A stretch of DNA of 64,000 nucleotides from Clostridia bacterium (GTDB taxonomy: Bacteria; Bacillota; Clostridia; Oscillospirales; Acutalibacteraceae). A model generated the notes under the pieces. It worked only from the letters and a program-made list of their open reading frames with translations, was not told the DNA's origin and did not search any database. The stretch covers positions 1 to 64,000 of the forward strand of contig JAFQON010000019.1 in assembly GCA_017403185.1 (NCBI GenBank), written 5' to 3'. Below, piece after piece: positions 32,456 to 41,071 of the stretch (position 1 is the first letter of the stretch; each line of letters begins with the position of its first letter). Made by a program: the position numbers and the translations under genes.

Positions 32456-34561
32456 TTAATCTTCAAGTATCGCTCTTTTATATTTTTCAAGCATTTTGCG
32501 TGCAAGCTCAACGGTGTTTTCCTCGCTCGGTGCATCCGGATTTGCCGTTGAAAGCCATTTTTTCTCAAAATCCGCATAGTTCTTGTAGAACTGATTGCCT
32601 CTGTAAATGTTTCTTTCACAGTGTTGCTTTTTAGTGGTCGTTGAGAATAAACGGCGCTTAGGGAATTCATAGGCAAGCATTTCAAAGAAGCTCTGCCAGC
32701 GTTTGGAGTAATATGTTTTAATCATGCCGCCCCATTCCTTCCAAGCATAGTCATAGTTGACCGTTTCCGAAATGGGACCCCACACCGTAATCTGAGTGAG
32801 CAGGTTAAGCTCAAAATTCTCCTTGTCTTTATCGTTGAGAGCAAGCTCGCCCGCCTCTTTAAGATGCTCATGAAGGGTCAGCTCGGGTCTTGTCTGAAGC
32901 AGACCGTCAAGCTCTTCACAAATTTTCAGGAATGCGTTTGAGGAACGCTCAAAAATGCTGACATCCTTGTTTTCGTAGCCAAACATTACCTTGTCATAAA
33001 GGCTTGAAACATAGTTGCTCATTACCTGCCTCACAAGGTCGCAGGCATCAAAGGCGTAGCCGTCTTTGGTTGCGTTTTCAGCGCTAAGAAGCAGCTCGGC
33101 AGCTTTGAAAAGTGTTTTGTTATCATAGCGAAGCTCTCTGAAATCGTTGGGTGCGGTGTGGCGAAGCTCCGTTGCAGGCCTTGCGCAAATGACTGAGCCG
33201 GTTTCTCTGCCTGTGCAGTTTTCGCTGTAGCAGGAATCTTTGAGCAGCAGCATAGCATCATTAAGGCATTTCTCCTTACTGCCGTAGCGGCGGAAAGCAT
33301 AGTCCCTGAGCCATTCGTCAAGGTCAATCGCCTTATCTTCGGTGAGCATCTGAAATGCAAGGTCATAATAGAGCGGATTCTGAAATATGCCCTCGGGGAA
33401 AAGACCTGTGCCGCTGCAATTATCGCATTCAAGGGTTGAATATTCATTGTCGGCAAGCGCTTTTATGCTGCCGTGAAGTGTGTTTCTGTCGCCGAAATTG
33501 TGAATGTTGCCGAGTACGAAATCATAGCCCCAGAAATTTTCGGTTTCTTTGTGCTTACTGCCGTCGATGTCAAGAATAAGCAGCCTTTCTTTGGGCACAG
33601 CCTTTACAATCTGTTCACGCAGAGACCAGCTCTGCATAACCCATACTGAATCCTTGTCAAATTCACGGTACATCGTGTCAATTGCTCTGCCGACCTTCCA
33701 CAGATAATCCCTTGTTTTAACCGACGGAGCATTTTCATGGAAGGGGTCGCAGGCATAATAGTGATATGCGCCGAAGAGCTGACGCTGTTTTTCAAGCAAA
33801 GCCTTGCCGAATTTCTGAAAAATCGGGTCTGTGGGGTCAAGCTGATATGTAATGGGAAAATTGCACCATGATGGCACAAGCCTGAGGCGGATTTTTTTGA
33901 AAAGCTTTGATATTGTTGCGGGCACGGTGCCTGCAAAGCCCTGCTGAATGGGTGTCATGCCCAGCTCAACCTCACGCTCGATTATCTTTTTGCCAAGCTC
34001 AAGGCGGCTTTCAATATACTTCACATCGGTGAGGGCGAAATAGCCCGTGAGGTTGCCCATAAGCTGCCACGGCCAGAAGCCGGGGCCTGAGAGGAATGAG
34101 AGTGCACCCGTTTCGCTGTAGGTGAAGTCACGCATGGTGTAGTACCACACCGCTTCGCTGCCAACAACGCAAAGGGGCATATTTATACCGTTCATCGCCA
34201 TGAAGTCAATCTCTTTTTCCCATCTGTCCCACTTCCAGAAGGCGAAGGAATAGCCGACTGTGCAATAATTCATGTATGCACGCCTTTTTTGCTTTATAAC
34301 CTTTGTGATTCTGCCCTCAAAGAGGGGAGCGGAATCAACGGAAATCTCTCTGTTGCCGCAGTGTGAGAGGTTGACTCCGCAGTATTTTTTCAGATATGCG
34401 TAATATCCCATTGCCTGACTGATTTTGCAGTCACCGCAGATGACGATTTTTCCGTTTTCGCAAAACACCTCATAGGTGTTCAGCCCGTCTGCGCTTTCAA
34501 TATCTCGAAGCTCAAATATATCCGCAATTTCGGGCGTGTTTCTTAAAATAAGATTTTTCAT
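32456..34561 (-). CDS. GH89 alpha-N-acetylglucosaminidase-like
   Basis: 701 residues. NAGLU/GH89 signatures: an N-terminal domain, then RRAYMNYCTVGYSFAFWKWD, RWEKEIDFMAMNGINMPL, LSGPGFWPWQLMGNL, VPSWCNFPITYQLDPTDPIF, YYACDPFHENAP (catalytic Glu region), VWVMQSW and NFGDRNTLHG. It should release terminal alpha-GlcNAc, as found on gastric mucin O-glycans and heparan sulfate. Characterised clostridial members are secreted and multimodular. This one has only the core and no signal peptide, so it likely works in the cytoplasm on imported oligosaccharides. Own promoter at 34595-34623. Confidence 0.92.
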   Translation of the reverse strand: MKNLILRNTPEIADIFELRDIESADGLNTYEVFCENGKIVICGDCKISQAMGYYAYLKKYCGVNLSHCGNREISVDSAPLFEGRITKVIKQKRRAYMNYCTVGYSFAFWKWDRWEKEIDFMAMNGINMPLCVVGSEAVWYYTMRDFTYSETGALSFLSGPGFWPWQLMGNLTGYFALTDVKYIESRLELGKKIIEREVELGMTPIQQGFAGTVPATISKLFKKIRLRLVPSWCNFPITYQLDPTDPIFQKFGKALLEKQRQLFGAYHYYACDPFHENAPSVKTRDYLWKVGRAIDTMYREFDKDSVWVMQSWSLREQIVKAVPKERLLILDIDGSKHKETENFWGYDFVLGNIHNFGDRNTLHGSIKALADNEYSTLECDNCSGTGLFPEGIFQNPLYYDLAFQMLTEDKAIDLDEWLRDYAFRRYGSKEKCLNDAMLLLKDSCYSENCTGRETGSVICARPATELRHTAPNDFRELRYDNKTLFKAAELLLSAENATKDGYAFDACDLVRQVMSNYVSSLYDKVMFGYENKDVSIFERSSNAFLKICEELDGLLQTRPELTLHEHLKEAGELALNDKDKENFELNLLTQITVWGPISETVNYDYAWKEWGGMIKTYYSKRWQSFFEMLAYEFPKRRLFSTTTKKQHCERNIYRGNQFYKNYADFEKKWLSTANPDAPSEENTVELARKMLEKYKRAILED

Positions 34562-34594
34562 CTCATTCTCCTTAGAAAGAATTTATACCATACT

Positions 34595-34623
34595 ATTATA
34601 CTATAAATAAACCGTGCAGGCAA
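34595..34623 (-). promoter_or_regulatory. Promoter of the GH89 gene
   Basis: On the minus strand TTGCCT and TATAAT are separated by 17 bases; the predicted start is about 25 bases before the ATG. AAGGAGAATGAG precedes the ATG. Confidence 0.65.
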
Positions 34624-34704
34624 GTTTTTTGTGATATTTAATGATATTTTTACAAAATAATAATATTGATATTGTAAAATTTTTTATAATTTATGAAATA
34701 ATGC

Positions 34705-34733
34705 TTTACACTTTGCTTTAAATAAAGTAAAAT
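34705..34733 (+). promoter_or_regulatory. Promoter of the pyrH operon
   Basis: TTTACA and TAAAAT are separated by 17 bases in an AT-rich region, about 35 bases before the pyrH ATG. Confidence 0.7.
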
Positions 34734-34769
34734 ATATAATAACTATACTTATATTAAGGCGGTGTTTTT

Positions 34770-35480
34770 ATGCAACCGGTTTATAAAAGAATCCTGCTCA
34801 AGCTCAGCGGCGAAGTGCTTGCGGGCGAAAAGGGGCACGGGTTTGATTTTGACACCATCAATTCCGTTTGTTCGGTTGTGGCTCAGGTCACAAAGCTCGG
34901 CGTTGAGGTTGGTCTTGTTGTCGGCGGCGGCAACTTCTGGAGAGGCCGTTCAGGCGGCAGTATGGACAGAACAAGGGCAGACCATATCGGAATGCTTGCA
35001 ACCGTTATGAATTCACTTGCACTTGCCGATACTCTTGAGCAGCACGGCGTCGAAGCAAGAGTGCAGAGCGCAATTGAGATGACGCAGATTGCCGAAACCT
35101 ATGTGAGAAACAAGGCGGTAAGCCAGCTTGAAAAGGGCAAGGTTGTTATTTTCGGATGCGGCACGGGCAATCCCTTCTTCTCAACGGATACCTGCGCTGC
35201 GCTCAGAGCGGCTGAAATCAAGGCGGATATCATCTTCAAGGCAACCAATGTTGACGGTGTCTATGATAAAGACCCCAACAAATTTGCAGACGCAGTGAAA
35301 TACGATGTTGTAACTCACAGCGAGGTGCTTGAAAAGGACCTTAAGGTAATGGATTCAACGGCAGCATCGCTTTGCCGTGACAATAATATCCCGATTCTCG
35401 TTTTCAATCTTGAAAACCCCGAAAACATCTTAAAAGCCGTTCTCGGTGAAAATATCGGAACAATAGTTAAGGAGGGCTAA
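34770..35480 (+). CDS. pyrH: UMP kinase
   Basis: 236 residues, the usual length. Amino acid kinase fold: [67 protein letters not shown] and [12 protein letters not shown]. It phosphorylates UMP to UDP in the cytoplasm and is regulated by GTP/UTP in the family. First gene of the operon here. In most Clostridia rpsB and tsf precede it; they are absent, and the gene has its own promoter. Confidence 0.97.
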   Translation: MQPVYKRILLKLSGEVLAGEKGHGFDFDTINSVCSVVAQVTKLGVEVGLVVGGGNFWRGRSGGSMDRTRADHIGMLATVMNSLALADTLEQHGVEARVQSAIEMTQIAETYVRNKAVSQLEKGKVVIFGCGTGNPFFSTDTCAALRAAEIKADIIFKATNVDGVYDKDPNKFADAVKYDVVTHSEVLEKDLKVMDSTAASLCRDNNIPILVFNLENPENILKAVLGENIGTIVKEG

Positions 35481-35483
35481 AAT

Positions 35484-36038
35484 ATGCAGACAGTATTTGC
35501 AACAGCAGAAGAAAAAATGGGTAAAACGGTGAGCGTTCTCAATGCGGATTATGCCGCTATCAGAGCAGGCAGAGCAAACGCAGCGGTTCTTGATAAAATC
35601 AGAGTTGACTATTACGGAACCCCCACACCCATCAACCAGATGGCAGCCATCTCGGTTGCAGAGGCAAGAATTCTTATCATCCAGCCTTGGGATTCATCAA
35701 CACTTTCTCCCATCGAAAAGGCTATTCAGACCTCGGATATCGGCATCAATCCTCAGAATGACGGCAAGGTAATCCGTCTTACCTTCCCCCAGCTTACAGA
35801 GGAGCGCCGTAAGGAGCTCGGCAAAGAGGTTAAAAAGACCGCCGAGGATTCAAGAGTTGCAATCCGTTCAATCAGACGCGACTGCATTGATAAGGTCAAG
35901 AAGATGGAAAAGGCATCCGAAATCACAGAGGATGACCTTAAGATTGCAGAAAAGAAGCTTCAGGATATCACCGATAAGTATATCAAGGAGATTGATAAGC
36001 TTGCGGCTGCCAAAGAGAAGGAGATTATGGCAATCTGA
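35484..36038 (+). CDS. frr: Ribosome recycling factor
   Basis: 184 residues. RRF signatures: [60 protein letters not shown] (in part) and a C-terminal three-helix bundle with [18 protein letters not shown]. With EF-G it splits post-termination ribosomes. Three bases separate it from pyrH. Confidence 0.97.
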   Translation: MQTVFATAEEKMGKTVSVLNADYAAIRAGRANAAVLDKIRVDYYGTPTPINQMAAISVAEARILIIQPWDSSTLSPIEKAIQTSDIGINPQNDGKVIRLTFPQLTEERRKELGKEVKKTAEDSRVAIRSIRRDCIDKVKKMEKASEITEDDLKIAEKKLQDITDKYIKEIDKLAAAKEKEIMAI

Positions 36039-36055
36039 TTTTGCCGTGTGTTTTT

Positions 36056-36095
36056 GCAGAAGGTGGCTTTTGGCTGCCTTCTGCTGTCATGATTT
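36056..36095 (+). terminator. Weak hairpin between frr and uppS
   Basis: GCAGAAGG pairs with CCTTCTGC around a 13-base loop; GATTTTTT follows about 6 bases later. It could attenuate transcription between frr and uppS. Confidence 0.35.
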
Positions 36096-36106
36096 TTTAG
36101 GAGTGG

Positions 36107-36844
36107 TTGAAAATGACTAAGGAAGAGCTTGCAAATATTTCGTTGCCCCGCCACATAGGTATTATTATGGACGGCAACGGCAGATGGGCAAAGCAGAGAG
36201 GTCTCGGGCGCAGCGAGGGTCACAAGGCAGGTGCCGAGGTTTTCAGAAGAATCTGTGAATACGCCCGTGATATAGGCATTGAATATCTCACCTTCTATGC
36301 TTTTTCAACCGAGAATTGGAAACGCCCCGCCGAAGAGGTTTCGGCAATTATGAATCTTTTCAGGGATTATCTTGATGAAGCGAAAGAAAGAGAAGAAGAA
36401 AACAACGAAAAAGGAATGTGTGTGCGCTATATCGGCGACAGAAGCGTGCTGCCCGACGATATAAGGCTGATGATGAATGAGCTTGAAAAACGCTCAGACG
36501 ATAAAGATGTTATAACAATAAACCTTGCCGTGAATTACGGCGGCAGGGATGAAATTCTCCATGCCGTCAAGGCGATAGCCAAAAGGGTAGAGGCAGGGGA
36601 AATCAAAGCGGATGAAATTAATTTGAAAGATATAGACGGCAATCTTTACACTGCAGGTCAGCCCGACCCCGATCTTATTATCAGACCGAGCGGTGAATAC
36701 CGTCTTTCCAATTTCCTTATCTGGCAGGCTGCTTATTCGGAATTCTGGTTTTCCGATATACTCTGGCCTGATTTCACATCGGAGCATCTGGATAAGGCGA
36801 TTTTAGATTTTGCAAAAAGAAACAGACGCTTCGGCGGAGTATGA
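36107..36844 (+). CDS. uppS: Undecaprenyl diphosphate synthase
   Basis: 245 residues. Cis-prenyltransferase motifs: IGIIMDGNGRWAKQRGL (catalytic Asp), EYLTFYAFSTENWKRP, AVNYGGRDEI and PDLIIRPSGEYRLSNFLIWQ with SEFWF. It extends farnesyl-PP with IPP to the C55 lipid carrier for peptidoglycan and wall polymers. RPSGE replaces the common RTSGE. The DXP pathway genes dxr and ispG downstream supply its substrate. Confidence 0.96.
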   Translation: MKMTKEELANISLPRHIGIIMDGNGRWAKQRGLGRSEGHKAGAEVFRRICEYARDIGIEYLTFYAFSTENWKRPAEEVSAIMNLFRDYLDEAKEREEENNEKGMCVRYIGDRSVLPDDIRLMMNELEKRSDDKDVITINLAVNYGGRDEILHAVKAIAKRVEAGEIKADEINLKDIDGNLYTAGQPDPDLIIRPSGEYRLSNFLIWQAAYSEFWFSDILWPDFTSEHLDKAILDFAKRNRRFGGV

Positions 36845-36900
36845 GAGGTGATTGACAAAAAGCAGGCACAAAATCAATAATCGGAACAGAGAGTGAAATT

Positions 36901-37770
36901 ATGAAAGTAAGAATAATAACAGGTGTTATCTCGGCGTTGTTTGTAATAATGCTGCTCGCATTCACGGGTCTCGGCTACCCCGGAGCGGCAAGCATTCCCA
37001 TGGGCATTGTTGCTGCAATTGCGGCTTATGAGATAATGCGTGTATCAAAATGTAAAAACAAGGTGCTCACGGGCGTTTCAATGGCAGTGAGTGCGGTCAT
37101 CCCTGCATTCGTGGATTTTGAGCTGGAGAAGTTCGTTCCCGTTCCCGTTTCCGTAATTCTTGCGGTTTATATTATTGCGTTGCTGATTATTATGCTCAGA
37201 TACTATGAAAAAACAAAGTTTGAGCATGTGGCGCTCGCACTTTTCGGCTCAATTGTCATACCCTCAGCGCTCGGCACGCTGTTTGAAATCAGAAACCTCA
37301 GCACCGAATACCCTGATTTGTTTCAGCGTTCGCATACGGTGTTCCTTATACTTTTTGCGATGTACGGCGCATGGATAAGCGATACCTGCGCATATTTTGC
37401 GGGCAGATTCCTCGGAAAACGCAAGCTTGCTCCCAAAATAAGCCCTAAGAAAACCGTTGAAGGCGCAATCGGCGGCGTTGCAGGCAATGTGATTATAAGC
37501 GCAATAACCTTCCTTGTGTGTGACAGATTTTTCTTTGTGCTCGATACGCTGAAGCTGTGGATGATAATTGTTGCAGCGGTTATCGTTTCAATTCTCGGCA
37601 TGATAGGTGACCTTTCGGCATCGGTTATCAAGCGCAACTTCGGTGAAAAGGATTTCGGCAATATTTTCCCCGGTCACGGTGGCGTGCTTGACAGAATCGA
37701 CAGCTTCCTTGTCACCATGCCCGCAACCTATGTGCTTGTGCAGCTTGCTCTTACAATTGCAGGCAAATAA
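36901..37770 (+). CDS. cdsA: Phosphatidate cytidylyltransferase
   Basis: 289 residues with about eight hydrophobic membrane segments. The CDS signature is at the C-terminal end: GAWISDTCAYFAGRFLGK, KISPKKTVEGAIGG and SVIKRNFGEKDFGNIFPGHG followed by GVLDRIDS. It makes CDP-diacylglycerol from phosphatidate and CTP at the membrane, the branch point for acidic phospholipids. Confidence 0.95.
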   Translation: MKVRIITGVISALFVIMLLAFTGLGYPGAASIPMGIVAAIAAYEIMRVSKCKNKVLTGVSMAVSAVIPAFVDFELEKFVPVPVSVILAVYIIALLIIMLRYYEKTKFEHVALALFGSIVIPSALGTLFEIRNLSTEYPDLFQRSHTVFLILFAMYGAWISDTCAYFAGRFLGKRKLAPKISPKKTVEGAIGGVAGNVIISAITFLVCDRFFFVLDTLKLWMIIVAAVIVSILGMIGDLSASVIKRNFGEKDFGNIFPGHGGVLDRIDSFLVTMPATYVLVQLALTIAGK

Positions 37771-37788
37771 TTTTTAAGGACTGATATT

Positions 37789-38934
37789 ATGACAAAAACT
37801 CTTGCCGTGCTCGGCTCAACGGGCTCAATAGGCGTTCAGGCGCTTGAGGTTGCGGAGCTTATGGGCTTTGAGGTTGTTGCGTTAACGGCGAATTCAAGAG
37901 TTGATATAATTGAGGAGCAGATAAGAAAGTTCAGCCCCCGTATTGCCGCTGTGGCAGACGAAAAGGCGGCATCGGAGCTTAAAATAAAGGTTGCGGACAC
38001 CTCAACAAAGGTGCTTTCGGGTGCCCGGGGTGTTGAGGAATGTGCACGCTGCGGTGCTGATACCGTGCTCAACAGCATTGTGGGCATTGCGGGTCTTGCA
38101 CCGACCCTTGCGGCTATAGAATGCGGCAGCAACATCGCCCTTGCCAACAAAGAAACCCTTGTTGCGGGCGGCAAAATCGTTATGAATGCCGCCGAAGAGA
38201 AGGGCGTTGCAATCCTGCCCGTTGACAGCGAGCATTCCGCAATTTTTCAGTCACTTCAGGGCTGTCGGGGTAAAAATCAGATAAAAAGGCTCATTTTAAC
38301 CGCATCGGGCGGTCCCTTCTTCGGCAAAAGCAGGGATTATCTTGAAACGGTTACTCTTGAGCAGGCTTTGAAGCACCCCAACTGGAGCATGGGTGCAAAA
38401 ATAACCATCGATTCAGCTACAATGATGAACAAGGGTCTGGAGCTTATCGAAGCGGCATGGCTTTTCGGCATGAAGGCGGCGGATATTGATATAGTTGTTC
38501 ACAGGCAGAGCATAGTGCATTCGCTTGTTGAGTATGTTGATAATTCCGTGATAGCGCAGCTCGGCTTGCCCGATATGAGAATTCCCATTCAGTATGCGCT
38601 CACTTATCCTGACAGATTTGTAAGCCCCGTTTCTCAGCTTGACCTTGCCAAGGCGGCAACTCTTACCTTTGAAAAGCCCGATTACGAAACCTTTGCCTGC
38701 ATCAATCATTGCAGAAGAGCGTTTGAAGAGGGCGGATTATACCCCGCAGCGGTAAACGCCGCAAACGAAAAGGCAAATGAGCTTTTCAGAAACGGCAAAA
38801 TCAGATTTCTTGATATTCCCAAGGCGGTTGAAGCCGCCTTTGACTGCGTGAAGAGCGTTTCACACCACACACTTGAAGATGTGTTTGAAACGGATAAGCT
38901 TGTGCGCAAAGAAACAGAAAGGTTATTTGTATGA
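37789..38934 (+). CDS. dxr: 1-deoxy-D-xylulose 5-phosphate reductoisomerase
   Basis: 381 residues. NADPH-binding LGSTGSIGVQALEV at the start, NSIVGIAGLAPTLAAI, LANKETLVAGG, DSEHSAIFQ, LTASGGPFF and ITIDSATMMNKGLELIEA. It makes MEP from DXP, the first committed step of the DXP/MEP isoprenoid pathway. Its end overlaps the start of rseP by 4 bases. Confidence 0.97.
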   Translation: MTKTLAVLGSTGSIGVQALEVAELMGFEVVALTANSRVDIIEEQIRKFSPRIAAVADEKAASELKIKVADTSTKVLSGARGVEECARCGADTVLNSIVGIAGLAPTLAAIECGSNIALANKETLVAGGKIVMNAAEEKGVAILPVDSEHSAIFQSLQGCRGKNQIKRLILTASGGPFFGKSRDYLETVTLEQALKHPNWSMGAKITIDSATMMNKGLELIEAAWLFGMKAADIDIVVHRQSIVHSLVEYVDNSVIAQLGLPDMRIPIQYALTYPDRFVSPVSQLDLAKAATLTFEKPDYETFACINHCRRAFEEGGLYPAAVNAANEKANELFRNGKIRFLDIPKAVEAAFDCVKSVSHHTLEDVFETDKLVRKETERLFV

Positions 38935-40010
38935 AATTTATTCCGTTAATCAGTGCAGCAGAAATATGGGGCAAGGCATGGCCTGTTCTTGTTGCCATTC
39001 TTTTCTTCGGCTTGCTTATATTTTTTCATGAGCTCGGTCATTTTACCTTTGCAAAGCTCTTCAAGGTCAAGGTGCATGAATTTGCAATGGGCATGGGCCC
39101 CACTCTTTTGAAATTCAAAAAGGGTGAAACAAAATATGCCCTGCGCCTTTTCCCCATCGGCGGCTTTGTGAGCATGGAGGGTGAGGATGAAGACAGCGAC
39201 GACGAGGGCGCATTCTGCAACAAGCCTGCGTGGCAGAGATTTATTATCGTTGCGGCAGGCGGCACAATCAACCTTATTATGGGCGTTATCATCGTTGCAA
39301 TCATGCTTTCACAGTCAAGCCTTATCGGTCTGCCCGAAATTCATTCGTTTGAGGAGAATGCGGTGAGCAGTCAGCATCTTCAGGCGGGAGATAAGATTGA
39401 AAAAATCAACGGCAAGCGTGTTTATTCCGAGTATGACCTCAGCTTCCTTATGATGAGGGATAAAGACGGAATTATCGATTTTACCGTTGAAAGAGAAGGC
39501 GAAAAGGTGGAGCTGCCTCAGGTGCCTTTTCAGACTTATGATAACAACGGCGTTAACACCATTGTTTATGATTTTATAATCAGGGGCGTTGAGCCGGGTG
39601 TATGGAGCGTTACCAAAAACTCCGTGCTGCAATCCGTTTCGATAGGGCGGATTGTGTGGATAAGCCTGCTTGACCTTGTGACGGGTCAGTACGGGCTGAG
39701 CGATTTGTCGGGGCCCATCGGCACGGTCACATATATCGCCGATGCCGCACAGACCGCAACTCAGAAGACGGATTACACCTATTTATTCAACCTCATGGCG
39801 ATGATTGCAATTAACATCGGTCTGTTCAATCTTCTGCCCCTTCCCGCACTTGACGGCGGCAGGCTTCTTTTCATTGCAATTGAGGTTGTGTTCAGAAAGA
39901 AGGTGCCCGCAAAGTTTGAGGGCTGGGTTCATGCAGTGGGCATAGTTCTTCTTCTGGGGCTGATGGTTATAGTTTCCTTCAGCGATATTATGAAATTAAT
40001 CAGAGGTTAG
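38931..40010 (+). CDS. rseP: RIP metalloprotease RseP/RasP
   Basis: 359 residues. A membrane segment carries LIFFHELGHFTFAKLF (HExxH zinc site near residue 36). One PDZ domain lies at about 140-215 (LQAGDKIEKINGKRV), and the C-terminal membrane part has FNLLPLPALDGGRLLF (the LDG motif). It is a site-2 protease cutting membrane-embedded anti-sigma factors, signal peptides or division proteins in Gram-positives. Confidence 0.95.
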   Translation: MKFIPLISAAEIWGKAWPVLVAILFFGLLIFFHELGHFTFAKLFKVKVHEFAMGMGPTLLKFKKGETKYALRLFPIGGFVSMEGEDEDSDDEGAFCNKPAWQRFIIVAAGGTINLIMGVIIVAIMLSQSSLIGLPEIHSFEENAVSSQHLQAGDKIEKINGKRVYSEYDLSFLMMRDKDGIIDFTVEREGEKVELPQVPFQTYDNNGVNTIVYDFIIRGVEPGVWSVTKNSVLQSVSIGRIVWISLLDLVTGQYGLSDLSGPIGTVTYIADAAQTATQKTDYTYLFNLMAMIAINIGLFNLLPLPALDGGRLLFIAIEVVFRKKVPAKFEGWVHAVGIVLLLGLMVIVSFSDIMKLIRG

Positions 40011-40014
40011 CGAT

Positions 40015-41064
40015 ATGGAAAGGCGAAACAGCAGAAAAGTCAGGGTCGGCAATATTTTTGTGGGCGGCGATTCAAAAATCACCGTTCAGTCAATGCTCAA
40101 CAAGCCCGCATCGGATATCGAGGGCAGCGTGAAGCAGGCTCTTGAGCTTGAAAAGGCGGGCTGTGAGATTATCCGTGCGGCAGTGCCCGATATGGCGGCG
40201 GTGGAGCTTATAAGAGAGCTGAAAAAGGCTCTCACCGTGCCCGTTGTTGCGGATATTCATTTTGATTACCGCCTTGCCCTTGCAAGCCTTGATGCAGGCG
40301 TTGATAAAATCCGAATCAATCCCGGCAATATCGGCTCAATGGAGAGGGTGAAGGCTGTTGCCGATGCCTGCAAGGCGAAGAATGTGCCCATTCGCATCGG
40401 CGTGAATTCGGGCTCGCTTGAAAAGGAAATCCTTGCAAAATACGGCTCACCCTGCGCCGAGGCTCTTGCAGAGAGTGCGCTCGGTCATGTTTCGCTGCTT
40501 GAGCAGTGCGATTTCAACGATATTATAATTTCAATCAAATCTTCAAATGTAAATATTATGACCGAGGCATACAGACTCGTTGCCTCAAAGTGTGATTATC
40601 CCCTGCATCTCGGCGTTACCGAGGCGGGCACTCACAACATGGCGCTTATCAAATCGTCAATCGGCATCGGCTCGCTTTTGCTTGACGGAATAGGCGACAC
40701 AATCCGTGTGTCAATGACCGATGACCCCGTTAAAGAGGTTGCGGCGGCAAACGGAATTCTCAAAGCAATCGGGCTCAAAACCGATTGTGCGGATATCGTA
40801 TCCTGCCCCACCTGCGGCAGAACAAAAATTGACCTTATAGGCCTTGCCAATGAAGTTGAGGAGCGGCTTTCGGGCTGCAAAAAGAACATAAAGGTTGCTG
40901 TTATGGGCTGTGCGGTAAACGGTCCCGGTGAAGCAAGGGAAGCGGATATCGGCATTGCGGGCGGTGACGGCTGCGCCCTGATTTTCAAAAAGGGCGAAAT
41001 CATCTGCAAGGTGCCCGAAAACGAAGCTGTTGACAGACTTATGGATGAAATAGATAAGATATGA
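40015..41064 (+). CDS. ispG: 4-hydroxy-3-methylbut-2-enyl diphosphate synthase
   Basis: 349 residues. TIM barrel with SKITVQSMLNKPASDIEGS, ADIHFDYRLALAS, KIRINPGNIGS and LGVTEAG, then the iron-sulfur domain with SCPTCGRT and VMGCAVNGPGEA. These Cys plus the downstream Glu coordinate a 4Fe-4S cluster. It converts MEcPP to HMBPP near the end of the MEP pathway. Confidence 0.97.
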   Translation: MERRNSRKVRVGNIFVGGDSKITVQSMLNKPASDIEGSVKQALELEKAGCEIIRAAVPDMAAVELIRELKKALTVPVVADIHFDYRLALASLDAGVDKIRINPGNIGSMERVKAVADACKAKNVPIRIGVNSGSLEKEILAKYGSPCAEALAESALGHVSLLEQCDFNDIIISIKSSNVNIMTEAYRLVASKCDYPLHLGVTEAGTHNMALIKSSIGIGSLLLDGIGDTIRVSMTDDPVKEVAAANGILKAIGLKTDCADIVSCPTCGRTKIDLIGLANEVEERLSGCKKNIKVAVMGCAVNGPGEAREADIGIAGGDGCALIFKKGEIICKVPENEAVDRLMDEIDKI

Positions 41065-41071
41065 GGATAAA

